Origin: a bacterium
GTDB lineage: Bacteria; Electryoneota; RPQS01
Direction: 5' to 3'
Length of the DNA stretch: 44,906 nt
NCBI GenBank assembly: GCA_013360195.1
Contig: JABWCQ010000020.1
Span: forward strand, 1-44,906
Position 1 is the first letter of the stretch, and every line of letters begins with the position of its first letter. A program made the translations under genes and the position numbers. The notes below the pieces were generated by a model. The model had not been told where the DNA came from. It made no database searches and was given only the letters and a program-made list of their open reading frames with translations. This document shows positions 34,149 to 42,454 of the stretch, piece by piece.

Positions 34149-34438
34149 AGCGCTGTGATCTGCTGCGCTTTGTCATCCTGCATGCCCTTGCAAGGGAAGG
34201 CCGCCGCGCTGAAGGATCTACCCGAGCAGATTCACACCGTTAGCATCGAAGGATTCTCGCGGCGGCACCCGCTGCGGGTGCCCCGTTCCCAAGCAAGCAC
34301 GGCAATGTAAACCGCATTGTCACCCTGAAGGCTGTCGCGGCTTAATATAATCTACCCAAGCAGATTCAATCCGCCAGCATCGCATGTGTTCTGCTTCTGC
34401 TTTCCTATTTTCTATTTCCTATTTCAAATTTTCCTCCC
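34149..34438. repeat. Intergenic repeat region between GH31 and the symporter
   Basis: Two imperfect copies of a 32-base unit lie at 34217-34248 and 34351-34382 (27 of 32 equal; both start TCTACCC and contain AGCAGATTCA and AGCATCG). Each is preceded by TGTCAyCCTG (34171 and 34318). Between them is a perfect hairpin GGCACCCGC-T-GCGGGTGCC (34264-34282). A related TTGTCATCCCG occurs at 36089. The last 45 bases are almost pure pyrimidine (see separate finding). No gene is seen. Confidence 0.6.
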
Positions 34439-36040
34439 ATGAACCTCTCCGCCCTTGACCTCATCATCATCGCCGCCTATTTCGCGGCGGTGTTTGCCGT
34501 CGGCTTCTACGTCGCGCGTCGCCGCAAGAACGATGCGGCAGGTTACTTCCTCGCGGGACGGGACGTGGGCTGGTTTGCCATCGGAGCCTCACTCTTCGCC
34601 ACGAACATCTCCAGTGAGCACTTCGTCGGACTTGCAGGCTCCGGCGCGGCAGGCGGCCTCGCCGTCGGTCACTTCGAGTGGCTTGCATGTTTAATTGTGC
34701 TTCTGCTAGGTTGGGTCTTTGCGCCGTTCTATCTGAGATCGCAAGTTTACACCATGCCCGAATTTCTCGAGCGGCGTTACGATGCGAAGAGCCGCTGGTA
34801 TTTGACGGGCGTGAGCATTGTCGCCTACGTGTTGACCAAAGTCTCCGTCACGCTCTTCGCCGGAGCATTGCTGCTGCACGAATTGCTCGGTTGGGATGTT
34901 TACACGTCGGCAATCGCGTTGGTCGTCACTACAGGCATTTACACCGTCATCGGCGGATTGACCGCAGTCATCTACACGGAACTGATTCAAGCGATTATTC
35001 TCATTCTCGGTGCGTTGACACTCACAATTATCGGATTGGGTGAAGTCGGCGGCTGGGGAGAACTTGTCGCCAAAACTCCTCCCGAATTCTGGAGTATGTT
35101 CAAAGCCATGGATCATCCTGAGTTTCCGTGGACAGGCATTATCTTTGGCGCACCCATTCTCGGTATCTGGTATTGGTGTACGGATCAATACATTGTGCAG
35201 CGCGTCCTGAGCGCGCGCGGCATCGAGCAAGCCCGCAGCGGAGCAATCTTCGCAGGCTATTTGAAAATACTTCCAGTCTTCATTCTCGTCGTTCCCGGCA
35301 TGATCGCCTATGTCCTCTATCCCGAAGCAAGCGGCAACAGCGCGTACCCCACGCTCGTCTCGCGGCTGCTTCCTGAAGGATTAAAAGGCGTGGTAGTCGC
35401 CAGTTTGCTCGCTGCGCTGATGTCCTCTCTCGCGTCATGCTTCAATAGTTCATCCACGCTCTTCACCTACGACGTATACAAAAAACTGAAGCCCGACATA
35501 GACGACAAAACACTCGTCCGTGTGGGCAGAATCGCCACCGCTGTGGTCGTGCTCTTGGGAATTCTTTGGGTTCCCTTCATCAATCTGATTTCGTCGCAGC
35601 TCTATGTGTACATGCAGAGTGTGCAGGCCTACATCAGTCCACCCATCGCGGCAGTTTTCCTTTTCGGACTGCTCTGGTCTCGCGGAAATGGCTCAGGCTC
35701 CATTGCAGCACTGCTCACCGGTCTCGTCCTTGGCGCGACTCGGCTGATCGGTGAAATCATGCACAAGCAATCTCCGCTCGATAGCGGATTGCTTGCAACG
35801 ATGGTCGAAATGAACTTCCTGCATTTTGCCACATTCCTGTTTATCATTTGTTCTTTAGTCCTGGTCGCCGTAAGCCTGTCAACACCCGCACCGAGTGCCG
35901 CATCGCTAAACGGTCTGACCTTCAAACATACGCCGCGCAGTTCACGGGAAATCGGCGATCCCGCCGCGCATAAACGCAACATTCAACTGTCCATTCTGTT
36001 GATAGCAATCGTCCTCGTCCTCTGGGGACTCTTCTTCTAA
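34439..36040 (+). CDS. SGLT-like sodium:sugar symporter (SSS family)
   Basis: The product has 533 residues with about 14 hydrophobic segments. The start (LDLIIIAAYFAAVFAVGFYV, then AGYFLAGRDVGWFAIGASLF and ATNISSEHFVGLAGSGAAGG) is the family core, and the 'SSEHFVGLAGSGA' form is typical of the sodium/glucose cotransporter branch rather than the proline or acetate branches. Other matches are FYLRSQVYTMPEFLERRYD, YTVIGGLTAVIYTELIQ, ILGIWYWCTDQYIVQRVLSA and ASLLAALMSSLASCFNSSST. It imports a sugar with sodium across the inner membrane. The position between GH31 and GH57/GH13 genes suggests glucose, xylose, or short maltodextrin as substrate. There is no ribosome-binding site before the ATG, which follows a pyrimidine tract. 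Confidence 0.92.
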   Translation: MNLSALDLIIIAAYFAAVFAVGFYVARRRKNDAAGYFLAGRDVGWFAIGASLFATNISSEHFVGLAGSGAAGGLAVGHFEWLACLIVLLLGWVFAPFYLRSQVYTMPEFLERRYDAKSRWYLTGVSIVAYVLTKVSVTLFAGALLLHELLGWDVYTSAIALVVTTGIYTVIGGLTAVIYTELIQAIILILGALTLTIIGLGEVGGWGELVAKTPPEFWSMFKAMDHPEFPWTGIIFGAPILGIWYWCTDQYIVQRVLSARGIEQARSGAIFAGYLKILPVFILVVPGMIAYVLYPEASGNSAYPTLVSRLLPEGLKGVVVASLLAALMSSLASCFNSSSTLFTYDVYKKLKPDIDDKTLVRVGRIATAVVVLLGILWVPFINLISSQLYVYMQSVQAYISPPIAAVFLFGLLWSRGNGSGSIAALLTGLVLGATRLIGEIMHKQSPLDSGLLATMVEMNFLHFATFLFIICSLVLVAVSLSTPAPSAASLNGLTFKHTPRSSREIGDPAAHKRNIQLSILLIAIVLVLWGLFF

Positions 36041-36050
36041 CCTCTGATTT

Positions 36051-36068
36051 CCCCCAGTCCTCTGGGGG
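36051..36068. repeat. Hairpin and C/G-run repeat after the symporter gene
   Basis: CCCCCAG (36051-36057) pairs with CTGGGGG (36062-36068) around TCCT, followed by ATTAAGGGGGG. It has no T-run, so it is a poor intrinsic terminator. A similar unit (CCCAAAAT/ATTTTGGG, then AGGACTAAGGGAG) follows the next gene, so both look like copies of one intergenic repeat type. Confidence 0.45.
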
Positions 36069-36157
36069 GATTAAGGGGGGCTTCTCCATTGTCATCCCGT
36101 AGGGACCTTTTTGAGTAGGCTCCCATTTCAAGCGCATACTGAAAAACTCGAAATACG

Positions 36158-39100
36158 ATGAATAAACTATTCACGATCCTTTTGTGCTTCTGCGCCAGCG
36201 CAATGGGTCCAGCGTCCACGCTGCTGGCTGCTCCCGTTCACACCACCTATCTGTGGCACATGGAGCAGCCCATCTACTGGCCTGATCAATCACCTTATGG
36301 TGCGGGCTATGAAACGGCACTCGAAAGCATCTGGCAGCGCAATAGCGGCGCTCCGCATCCTGAAAACGATGTGCACTCCATCTTCACACTCGCCGATAGA
36401 GTTGCCGCCTATCAAGACCGACCCAAAAATTCCATCGCGACAATGAGCGGCGTGGATGCCGGTGCGCAAGTCACCTTCTCCGGCGGCCTGATTCGTAACG
36501 TTGCCTCGCTTGGTGCGGCCAACTACGGCGGCTATTCATCGTCATGGAACTCGCACTTCCAAACCGCGCGCAATTGGACAACGTCCGGCGGACGCCCGCG
36601 CATGGAATTGACGATTATCTCCTATCACCACAGCTTCGCGCCGTTGATTGACCGCGAAGTGCTGAAAAAAGACATTCAAATCTATCAAAGCGTATATGGT
36701 TCGATTTGGGGAAACACTCCCGCGCAAACCACCGGCTTCTTTCCGCCTGAAATTGCATTTTCCGAACGCATCATTCCCGTTCTGCGCGAGTGCGGATTGC
36801 AGTGGACGTTCATTTCGTCAACACATCTCTCCCGCGCCTGCTCGAATTTTCCGCTGACACTCGGCACCGGCGGCGAAAACTGCAATCCGCCGAATCTCTC
36901 TGACCAGGTAAACCCCGCGCAAAACATCTGGCGCACGCAAACTATCTCGCGCGGCTGCTCTCCGACCGATGCAGTCCCCTTCGCCTTTCAGCCGCATCGC
37001 GCAATCTACATAGACCCGCAAACCGGCATCGCCGATACCATCATCGCTGTTCCTGTTGCGATGTCCATGAGTTGGCAAGATGGCTATCAGCTCTACAATC
37101 CCAACGACATCGACATCATCGCGCCGAACAACGATCCCGCCAAACCGATGCTGATAACATTGGGACACGACGGCGACAATGCTTTCGGCGGCGGCTACTC
37201 CTACTACATGGAAAGCGTGCCGCAATTCACGAGTCAAGCCGTCGCGCGCGGATACGAACCAACTACCGTTCCCGAATATCTCGCCGACCACGCTCCCGCC
37301 GCAAATGACATCGTGCACGTCGAAGACGGCGCGTGGATAAACGCTGACGGTGATTTCGGTGACCCCGACTTTCCCAATTGGATGTGGCCTCCGCACACCT
37401 CGTCCGGACAAATTGACATTGACAACGGCTGGGCTATTGACGCGCACAACTGGGCCGTCATCACCGCCGCCACAAATTATGTCTTGACCGCCGAGCAAGT
37501 CAGTGGCCCGTCTCACATTCCGGCCATTCAAAATCCGCGTGTTAATGCACCGACCATGCTCGACCTCGCGTGGCACTTCCTGCTCGGCTCATTAAATTCG
37601 GGCTACATGTATTACGGTACGTCACTCGATCTTGAACAGAAACCCGTCGTCGCCTGTAACGAAGCAGTAAACTACGCTGCTCAAGTTATCGGTTCATCAC
37701 AAGACAACACTCCGCCGACAATCTGGCAATTGCAGCAATGGCCCCACAACCCCGGCAGCATCGGCTTCGGCCCGCTGCACGGCTACACTCAGGTTCAAAA
37801 TCCGCGCGATTTCCGAGTCTGGACCTTCGCTCACGACATAAGCGGCATTGCCGCTTGTTCACTCTATTATCGCCTTGACAATGATGGTGCAAATCCGCTA
37901 TCATCATTCCAAAATGAAACCTTTGCCGGTGGAAGCGAAGTTTCTGCCTGGCGCGTTCGTGCCATGACCCGCCGCACGTTTCCCGCCGGAAATCCCTACA
38001 ACTACGGCGACGTCTCCTTTGATGAATTGCCAACAGTCATCTCCGAGCAATTTATTTATCATCTCACCGACGCTGAAGTCACCGACAGCGGCGGCGTCCT
38101 GCTCGATTACTATGTAAAATGTTGGGACAGCGAAGGCAACATTCAAAACTCCGACATTCATCACACCTATGTCGGAACAGGACAGGGTGGAGGCGGTGGC
38201 GGCAATCGCGTGAGTTGGACACCGCAAAATCCACTCGGCGGCCAAACCGTCACGATTTATTTTGATCTGACACAAAGCCCGCTTCCGCAAAACACAAATC
38301 CCGTCAAGATTCACATCGGTCATTCCGGTTGGCAAAATGTTCTGAATCCCGATCCGGTGATGACCTTTGACAACGACTCCCTGATGTGGCGCTATACTTA
38401 TTCAATCCCTTCAAATGCCACGAGTGTGAATTTCGTTTTCACCGATGGCTCCGGCAACTGGGACAACAATGGCGGTGCCGATTGGCACATCTCCGTCACT
38501 CCTGCGGGCACTCCCGGTTTTGTAATGAACGGTGTCCTGGATGCCGGCGCAATCGAGCTTGGCGTGAATGGTGACATGCATCTCTGGGCCGATTACGACG
38601 GCACAAATCTCTACGTCGCCACCGAAAACGCACAGGGCACGAGCAACGACCGCTTCATCTTTGTTTCACAAACTCCCGGCGCTTTGCAAGCCGCACCATG
38701 GAGCAAAGCGGGCCTTGTTGCAAGTTGGAGTGCCTTCATCGGCAACGAATCCGACAACGGTTGGCGCGGCTGGTTCGATGTCAACGGTTCATCCTCCATC
38801 GCCTCGTCTGGAATCTGTGAAGGTTCGCTCAACATCGTCGATGAGTTCGGTTCGCTGCCCGATTCGCTCTATGTCTGCCTCGCACGTTATCAAACTGCAA
38901 ACGCCGGCACTCTGCAAGCGCAAATTCCCTCAGCCGTAATATCCAACGGCAGCATCGAAGCAAACGAATATCAGGTTCTGCATCTGAAGCCGCGCAACTT
39001 AACCATCGTCCCCGACGGAGCATCGCTGACGTTGCGCTGGCAGGGCAGCGCGCTGGCTCAAAGCTATCGCATCTGGCGCGCCAACTCAATCGGTGATACT

Positions 39101-39190
39101 CCAACCCTCATCGGCACCACAACCAACACATCTTTCACCGACACGCCAACATTTTCGCAAGCCATCTATTACATAGATATTCAGTTCTGA
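36158..39190 (+). CDS. Exported GH57-like alpha-glucan enzyme with CBM25-like starch-binding module
   Basis: The product has 1010 residues with a signal peptide (NKLFTILLCFCASAMGPAS...LLAA). TTYLWHMEQPIYWPD near residue 30 resembles the first GH57 region (H.HQP). GFFPPEIAFSERIIPVLREC carries a Glu (198) where GH57 has its nucleophile in W(L/F)PE, and LGHDGDNAFGGG carries Asp338/340 where the acid/base lies. This supports a GH57 or GH57-related (for example GH119) barrel over about 25-450. Residues about 680-770 (GGQTVTIYFDLTQSPLPQNT, IHIGHSGWQNV, NFVFTDGSGNWDNNGGADWH) match a CBM25-type starch-binding module. The C-terminal part (about 870-1010) has a DOMON-like beta region and a fibronectin-like end without a clear T9SS tail. 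It most likely cleaves or rearranges starch-like alpha-glucans. Confidence 0.72.
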   Translation: MNKLFTILLCFCASAMGPASTLLAAPVHTTYLWHMEQPIYWPDQSPYGAGYETALESIWQRNSGAPHPENDVHSIFTLADRVAAYQDRPKNSIATMSGVDAGAQVTFSGGLIRNVASLGAANYGGYSSSWNSHFQTARNWTTSGGRPRMELTIISYHHSFAPLIDREVLKKDIQIYQSVYGSIWGNTPAQTTGFFPPEIAFSERIIPVLRECGLQWTFISSTHLSRACSNFPLTLGTGGENCNPPNLSDQVNPAQNIWRTQTISRGCSPTDAVPFAFQPHRAIYIDPQTGIADTIIAVPVAMSMSWQDGYQLYNPNDIDIIAPNNDPAKPMLITLGHDGDNAFGGGYSYYMESVPQFTSQAVARGYEPTTVPEYLADHAPAANDIVHVEDGAWINADGDFGDPDFPNWMWPPHTSSGQIDIDNGWAIDAHNWAVITAATNYVLTAEQVSGPSHIPAIQNPRVNAPTMLDLAWHFLLGSLNSGYMYYGTSLDLEQKPVVACNEAVNYAAQVIGSSQDNTPPTIWQLQQWPHNPGSIGFGPLHGYTQVQNPRDFRVWTFAHDISGIAACSLYYRLDNDGANPLSSFQNETFAGGSEVSAWRVRAMTRRTFPAGNPYNYGDVSFDELPTVISEQFIYHLTDAEVTDSGGVLLDYYVKCWDSEGNIQNSDIHHTYVGTGQGGGGGGNRVSWTPQNPLGGQTVTIYFDLTQSPLPQNTNPVKIHIGHSGWQNVLNPDPVMTFDNDSLMWRYTYSIPSNATSVNFVFTDGSGNWDNNGGADWHISVTPAGTPGFVMNGVLDAGAIELGVNGDMHLWADYDGTNLYVATENAQGTSNDRFIFVSQTPGALQAAPWSKAGLVASWSAFIGNESDNGWRGWFDVNGSSSIASSGICEGSLNIVDEFGSLPDSLYVCLARYQTANAGTLQAQIPSAVISNGSIEANEYQVLHLKPRNLTIVPDGASLTLRWQGSALAQSYRIWRANSIGDTPTLIGTTTNTSFTDTPTFSQAIYYIDIQF

Positions 39191-39202
39191 TTCCGGTCTC
39201 CC

Positions 39203-39227
39203 CCCAAAATCTGTCCGCAATTTTGGG
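39203..39227. repeat. Hairpin after the GH57-like gene
   Basis: CCCAAAAT (39203-39210) pairs with ATTTTGGG (39220-39227). The following AGGACTAAGGGAG resembles the sequence after the hairpin at 36051. It may reduce readthrough or be a mobile repeat remnant. Confidence 0.4.
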
Positions 39228-39283
39228 AGGACTAAGGGAGCTCCCTCTTTCCTCTTTCAAATTTCCTCTTTCCAATTTCTCTT

Positions 39284-40657
39284 ATGCCTGAACCCGCCAT
39301 GCTCAAACTCATCGCCATCTCGCTCTTCGTCTTAATGACGCTCTTCGCCTGCAAGGCGTCGTCCGATGAAAACTTTGTCGCTCCGCCCGACATGACGCCG
39401 CCCGACTGGTCGCGCAACAGCGTCATCTATGAAGTCAACGTCCGTCAATTCACACGCGAAGGAACCTTCGCAGCCTTCGCAACTCACTTACCGCGTCTGC
39501 GCGAACTGGGCGTGAACATCTTGTGGTTCATGCCGATTCATCCCATCGGTGTCGAAAACCGTAAAGGTTCCCTCGGCAGTTACTACTCCGTCAAAGACTA
39601 TCGTGAGGTCAATCCCGAGTTCGGCACCATGGACGAATGGAAAACTCTCGTGCAGCAATGTCACAACATGGGCTTCAAAGTCATCATTGATTGGGTCGCC
39701 AATCACACGGCGTGGGATAATCCGCTCACACAATCTCATCCCGAATGGTATGCGCACGACAGCACCGGCAACTTCATGCCGCCCGTTTCCGATTGGACGG
39801 ACGTCATTCAACTCGACTACACGCACGACGGCTTGCGTGACTGGATGATTGAGTCGTTGAAATTCTGGATTGAAGAAACGGATATCGACGGCTATCGCTG
39901 CGACGTCGCGGGCATGGTCCCGTTGAGTTTTTGGGAAGCTGCCGCGCGCGAACTTCTCCCCATGAAATCCGTCTTCCTCCTGATGGAGCACGAATCCGCC
40001 GAATATCACAGCGCCTTTCATATGGGCTACGGCTGGGAACTCTTCCACAAATCCATTGACGTCGCCAACGGCACGCGCACCGTCGACGAGTTGATTGCCT
40101 ATTTCAATCGTCACAAGGAAAACTATCCCGCCGATTCCTACGCGATGTATTTCACCAGCAATCACGACGAGAACAGTTGGAACGGCACCGAGTTCGAGCG
40201 CTTTCGCGATGCTGCCAAACCCTTTGCGGTGATGGTCATGACTGCTCCCGGAATGCCCCTGATATACAATGGTCAGGAAGCCGGATTCAATCGCAGATTG
40301 CTCTTTTTCGAAAAAGATTCCATTGACTGGGTGGACAACGAGTGGGACGACTTCTATCGCGCGCTCATCGCGCTGAAACACCGCAATCAGGCCTTGCGTA
40401 ACGGCACTCTCGGCGGCGACCTTGTGCCGGTTCCCTTTTCGGGCGACCAATCCGCTTTCTGTTACAAGCGCGAGTTCGGCACAGACCGCGTGCTTGTGCT
40501 GATAAACACCTCGCAAACCGGGATTAACTTCACTCTGAACGATGCGTCACTGTCCGGCACATATGTGGATGTTCTGTCCGGCGAGTCCGTCACGTTGAAC
40601 GGCACGGAAAGCTTCACACTTCCCAGCGGCGTCGCTCGCGTCTTCGAACTGCAATAA
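39284..40657 (+). CDS. GH13 alpha-amylase-family lipoprotein
   Basis: The product has 457 residues. A second ATG at 39299 gives a better lipoprotein signal (MLKLIAISLFVLMTLFAC, lipobox LFAC), so the protein should be lipid-anchored whichever start is used; neither has a ribosome-binding site. The barrel shows the GH13 regions: VIIDWVANHT (region I), DGYRCDVAG with nucleophile Asp207, FLLMEHES with acid/base Glu235, and FTSNHDEN with Asp295. VIYEVNVRQFTREGTFAAFA and GVNILWFMPIHPIG are also typical. The C-terminal part is the short beta-sandwich domain C. The enzyme hydrolyses alpha-1,4-glucans such as maltodextrins at the membrane surface. The gene is 93 bases after the GH57-like gene and 12 before the oxidase gene. 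Confidence 0.92.
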   Translation: MPEPAMLKLIAISLFVLMTLFACKASSDENFVAPPDMTPPDWSRNSVIYEVNVRQFTREGTFAAFATHLPRLRELGVNILWFMPIHPIGVENRKGSLGSYYSVKDYREVNPEFGTMDEWKTLVQQCHNMGFKVIIDWVANHTAWDNPLTQSHPEWYAHDSTGNFMPPVSDWTDVIQLDYTHDGLRDWMIESLKFWIEETDIDGYRCDVAGMVPLSFWEAAARELLPMKSVFLLMEHESAEYHSAFHMGYGWELFHKSIDVANGTRTVDELIAYFNRHKENYPADSYAMYFTSNHDENSWNGTEFERFRDAAKPFAVMVMTAPGMPLIYNGQEAGFNRRLLFFEKDSIDWVDNEWDDFYRALIALKHRNQALRNGTLGGDLVPVPFSGDQSAFCYKREFGTDRVLVLINTSQTGINFTLNDASLSGTYVDVLSGESVTLNGTESFTLPSGVARVFELQ

Positions 40658-40669
40658 GTCCGGCTTACC

Positions 40670-41746
40670 ATGAATGACATCCTGAAAATCTCCGACTTCG
40701 AACAACTCGCCCGGCAAAAACTTTCACATATGGCATGGGAATATCTTGCCAGCGCGGCGGGCGATGAAATTACTCTGGGATGGAACGAATCCGCCTTTGA
40801 CAAACTTAAGCTGATGCCCTCCGTGTTGCGTGACGTCTCGGCCATCGACATTCGTGTTCCGTTGTTCGGCGACACACTGCCGCATCCGGTGCTGCTCGCT
40901 CCCGTTGCCTACCATAAGCTCTTTCATCCCGTCGGGGAACGCGAAACCGCGCGCGGTGCAATGGTATCCGACACGGTGTATTGCGTCAGCACCATGACCA
41001 ACACCTCAATTGAGGTCATTGCCCGCGATTGCCCCGACACAAGACTTTGGTACCAGCTCTATGTGCAGCGCGACCGCGGGTACACGAAGAGCTTGATTGA
41101 GCGGGTTGAAGCCGCAGGCGTTCGGGCGTTGGTCGTCACCGTGGACACTCCGGTCCTCGGCAACCGCGTGCGCGAAACCCGCGCAGGGTTTCATCTTCCT
41201 GAAGGATTGACTCGCGCCATGCTCGAAGGTCTGCCGCCCGAGCTGCAAATCACAGGGCACGGCACCGACCTCGACGGCATTTACTATCCGCTCTGTGACC
41301 CGAAACTCTCGTGGAACGACATCGAATGGATTTGCAAATCCACCCGGCTCCCTGTTGTGCTGAAGGGAATTCTGAATCCTGCCGATGCGGAGCATGCCGT
41401 ACACACCGGTGCGCAGGCGATTGTTGTCAGCAATCATGGCGGCCGGAATCTCGACACTGCCCCCGCGACCATTGACGTTCTCGAGCGGATTGTGCGGCAA
41501 GTCGATCGCCGTCTGCCCGTTCTCTTTGACGGCGGCATCCGGCGCGGAACCGACATTATAAAAGCAATTGCCCTGGGCGGAGTTGCCGTGATGATTGGCC
41601 GTCCTTATATATGGGGATTGGCGGTGGGAGGACAGGAGGGAGTAGCCAAGTGCTTGAATTTATTGAACACTGAACTGAAAATTGCGATGGCGCTGTGCGG
41701 TTGCAAGTCTCTACGGGAAATTTCCCGCGACATTGTCACACAATAA
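40670..41746 (+). CDS. FMN-dependent alpha-hydroxy-acid oxidase (lactate/glycolate oxidase family)
   Basis: The product has 358 residues, the family's usual length. It has MAWEYLASAAGDEITLGWN (N-terminal 'w.Y...ga.de.T..~N'), LLAPVAYHKLFHPVGERETA, WYQLYVQRDRGYTKSLIERV, VVTVDTPVLGNRVRETRAGF, VLKGILNPADAEHAVHTGAQ with the FMN-contacting Lys, IVVSNHGGRNLDTAPAT with the catalytic His, and LFDGGIRRGTDIIKAIALGG with an Arg for the carboxylate. It oxidises 2-hydroxy acids to 2-oxo acids; with oxygen this gives peroxide. The substrate is open: lactate, glycolate and longer acids are all handled by family members. It starts 12 bases after the GH13 stop, so it may be cotranscribed with the glucan genes, and it is followed by a strong terminator. 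Confidence 0.93.
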   Translation: MNDILKISDFEQLARQKLSHMAWEYLASAAGDEITLGWNESAFDKLKLMPSVLRDVSAIDIRVPLFGDTLPHPVLLAPVAYHKLFHPVGERETARGAMVSDTVYCVSTMTNTSIEVIARDCPDTRLWYQLYVQRDRGYTKSLIERVEAAGVRALVVTVDTPVLGNRVRETRAGFHLPEGLTRAMLEGLPPELQITGHGTDLDGIYYPLCDPKLSWNDIEWICKSTRLPVVLKGILNPADAEHAVHTGAQAIVVSNHGGRNLDTAPATIDVLERIVRQVDRRLPVLFDGGIRRGTDIIKAIALGGVAVMIGRPYIWGLAVGGQEGVAKCLNLLNTELKIAMALCGCKSLREISRDIVTQ

Positions 41747-41830
41747 CTCAGCATTAAGCTAATTTTTCGACCAAGAGGCATTCCTCTCAAGAGAATTTGA
41801 ATCTAACTGGCACACCAGAATTTGCATCAA

Positions 41831-41861
41831 AAGGATAGATTTGTCTATCCTTTATTTTTTT
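41831..41861 (+). terminator. Terminator after the alpha-hydroxy-acid oxidase gene
   Basis: AAGGATAGA (41831-41839) pairs perfectly with TCTATCCTT (41844-41852) around TTTG, then TATTTTTTTAA. It closes the preceding transcript before the MarR promoter. Confidence 0.9.
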
Positions 41862-41867
41862 AAATAT

Positions 41868-41907
41868 TTGTATTAATATTGCAAATTAGATAAAATTTAT
41901 TATTTTA
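41868..41907 (+). promoter_or_regulatory. marR-yceI promoter with operator-like palindrome over the -10 box
   Basis: TTGTAT (41868-41873), a 17-base spacer and TAAAAT (41891-41896). The -10 box is also the left arm of the inverted repeat TAAAAT-TTATT-ATTTTA (41891-41907), a good place for an autorepressing MarR dimer. ATTTG/CAAAT (near 41866/41882) flank the spacer and form a second, looser inverted repeat. Confidence 0.5.
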
Positions 41908-41936
41908 GTACTAAGCGAATTAACATCGGTGGAAAT

Positions 41937-42398
41937 ATGGGAACTAAGCACAAGGGAAATGCGTCAGAAATACGTGCGCTGGATGCGTACATCAAGCTCA
42001 TGCGGGCAGCCGACTCGGTCACCAGCCGCGTCACCAAGGCTCTTTCACCTCACAATCTAACCGGGAGCCAATTCGGAGTCTTGGAAGCCCTGATGCATTT
42101 GGGTGAACTGCATCAAAACGAACTGGGTCAAAAGCTGCTCAAGAGCTCCGGCAACATCACACTCGTTGTCGACAATCTTGAAAAGCGCGGGCTAATCGAA
42201 CGGGAGCGCAGCAAGGAAGACCGCCGCTTCGTCTGGGTGCGCCTGACAAAGGCCGGCGATGCGTTCATTCAGAAAGTCTTTCCCGAGATTGTGCCGGTGA
42301 TAACGGATGCTCTCGTTGTCCTGTCCCCGTTCGAGATTGACAAAATGGCCGAATACCTCAAGCAGGTGGGCTACCATGCGCAGGAAGCGGCCAGTTAA
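41937..42398 (+). CDS. MarR-family transcriptional regulator
   Basis: The product has 153 residues. It has an N-terminal dimerisation helix (ALDAYIKLMRAADSVTSRVT), then a winged helix: LTGSQFGVLEALMHLGELHQ, NELGQKLLKSSGNITLVVDN (recognition helix) and LEKRGLIERERSKEDRRFVW (wing with the conserved D-R pair), then a C-terminal dimerisation helix. MarR proteins repress their own and neighbouring genes and are released by small phenolic or oxidising signals. The gene is 56 bases before yceI in the same direction, and an AT-rich palindrome overlaps the -10 box, which suggests that MarR represses both genes. A MarR gene preceding a YceI gene is a recurrent bacterial pairing. Confidence 0.9.
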   Translation: MGTKHKGNASEIRALDAYIKLMRAADSVTSRVTKALSPHNLTGSQFGVLEALMHLGELHQNELGQKLLKSSGNITLVVDNLEKRGLIERERSKEDRRFVWVRLTKAGDAFIQKVFPEIVPVITDALVVLSPFEIDKMAEYLKQVGYHAQEAAS

Positions 42399-42454
42399 AA
42401 ATCTGATGCATAGACGATAGATACAAAAAACCGATGAAAAAGGGAGAGTTCTCA

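Noticed and set aside
34346-34351. Perfect TATAAT -10 box before the symporter gene
   Set aside because: No -35-like hexamer occurs 16-18 bases upstream, and the box lies within an intergenic repeat.
36051-36068. Intrinsic terminator after the symporter gene
   Set aside because: The hairpin is followed by ATTAAGGGGGG, not a T-run, so it is listed as a repeat instead.
39488-40516. 342-residue minus-strand frame within the GH13 gene
   Set aside because: It mirrors the GH13 coding frame, which has all catalytic motifs; long antisense frames are a by-product of the codon use.
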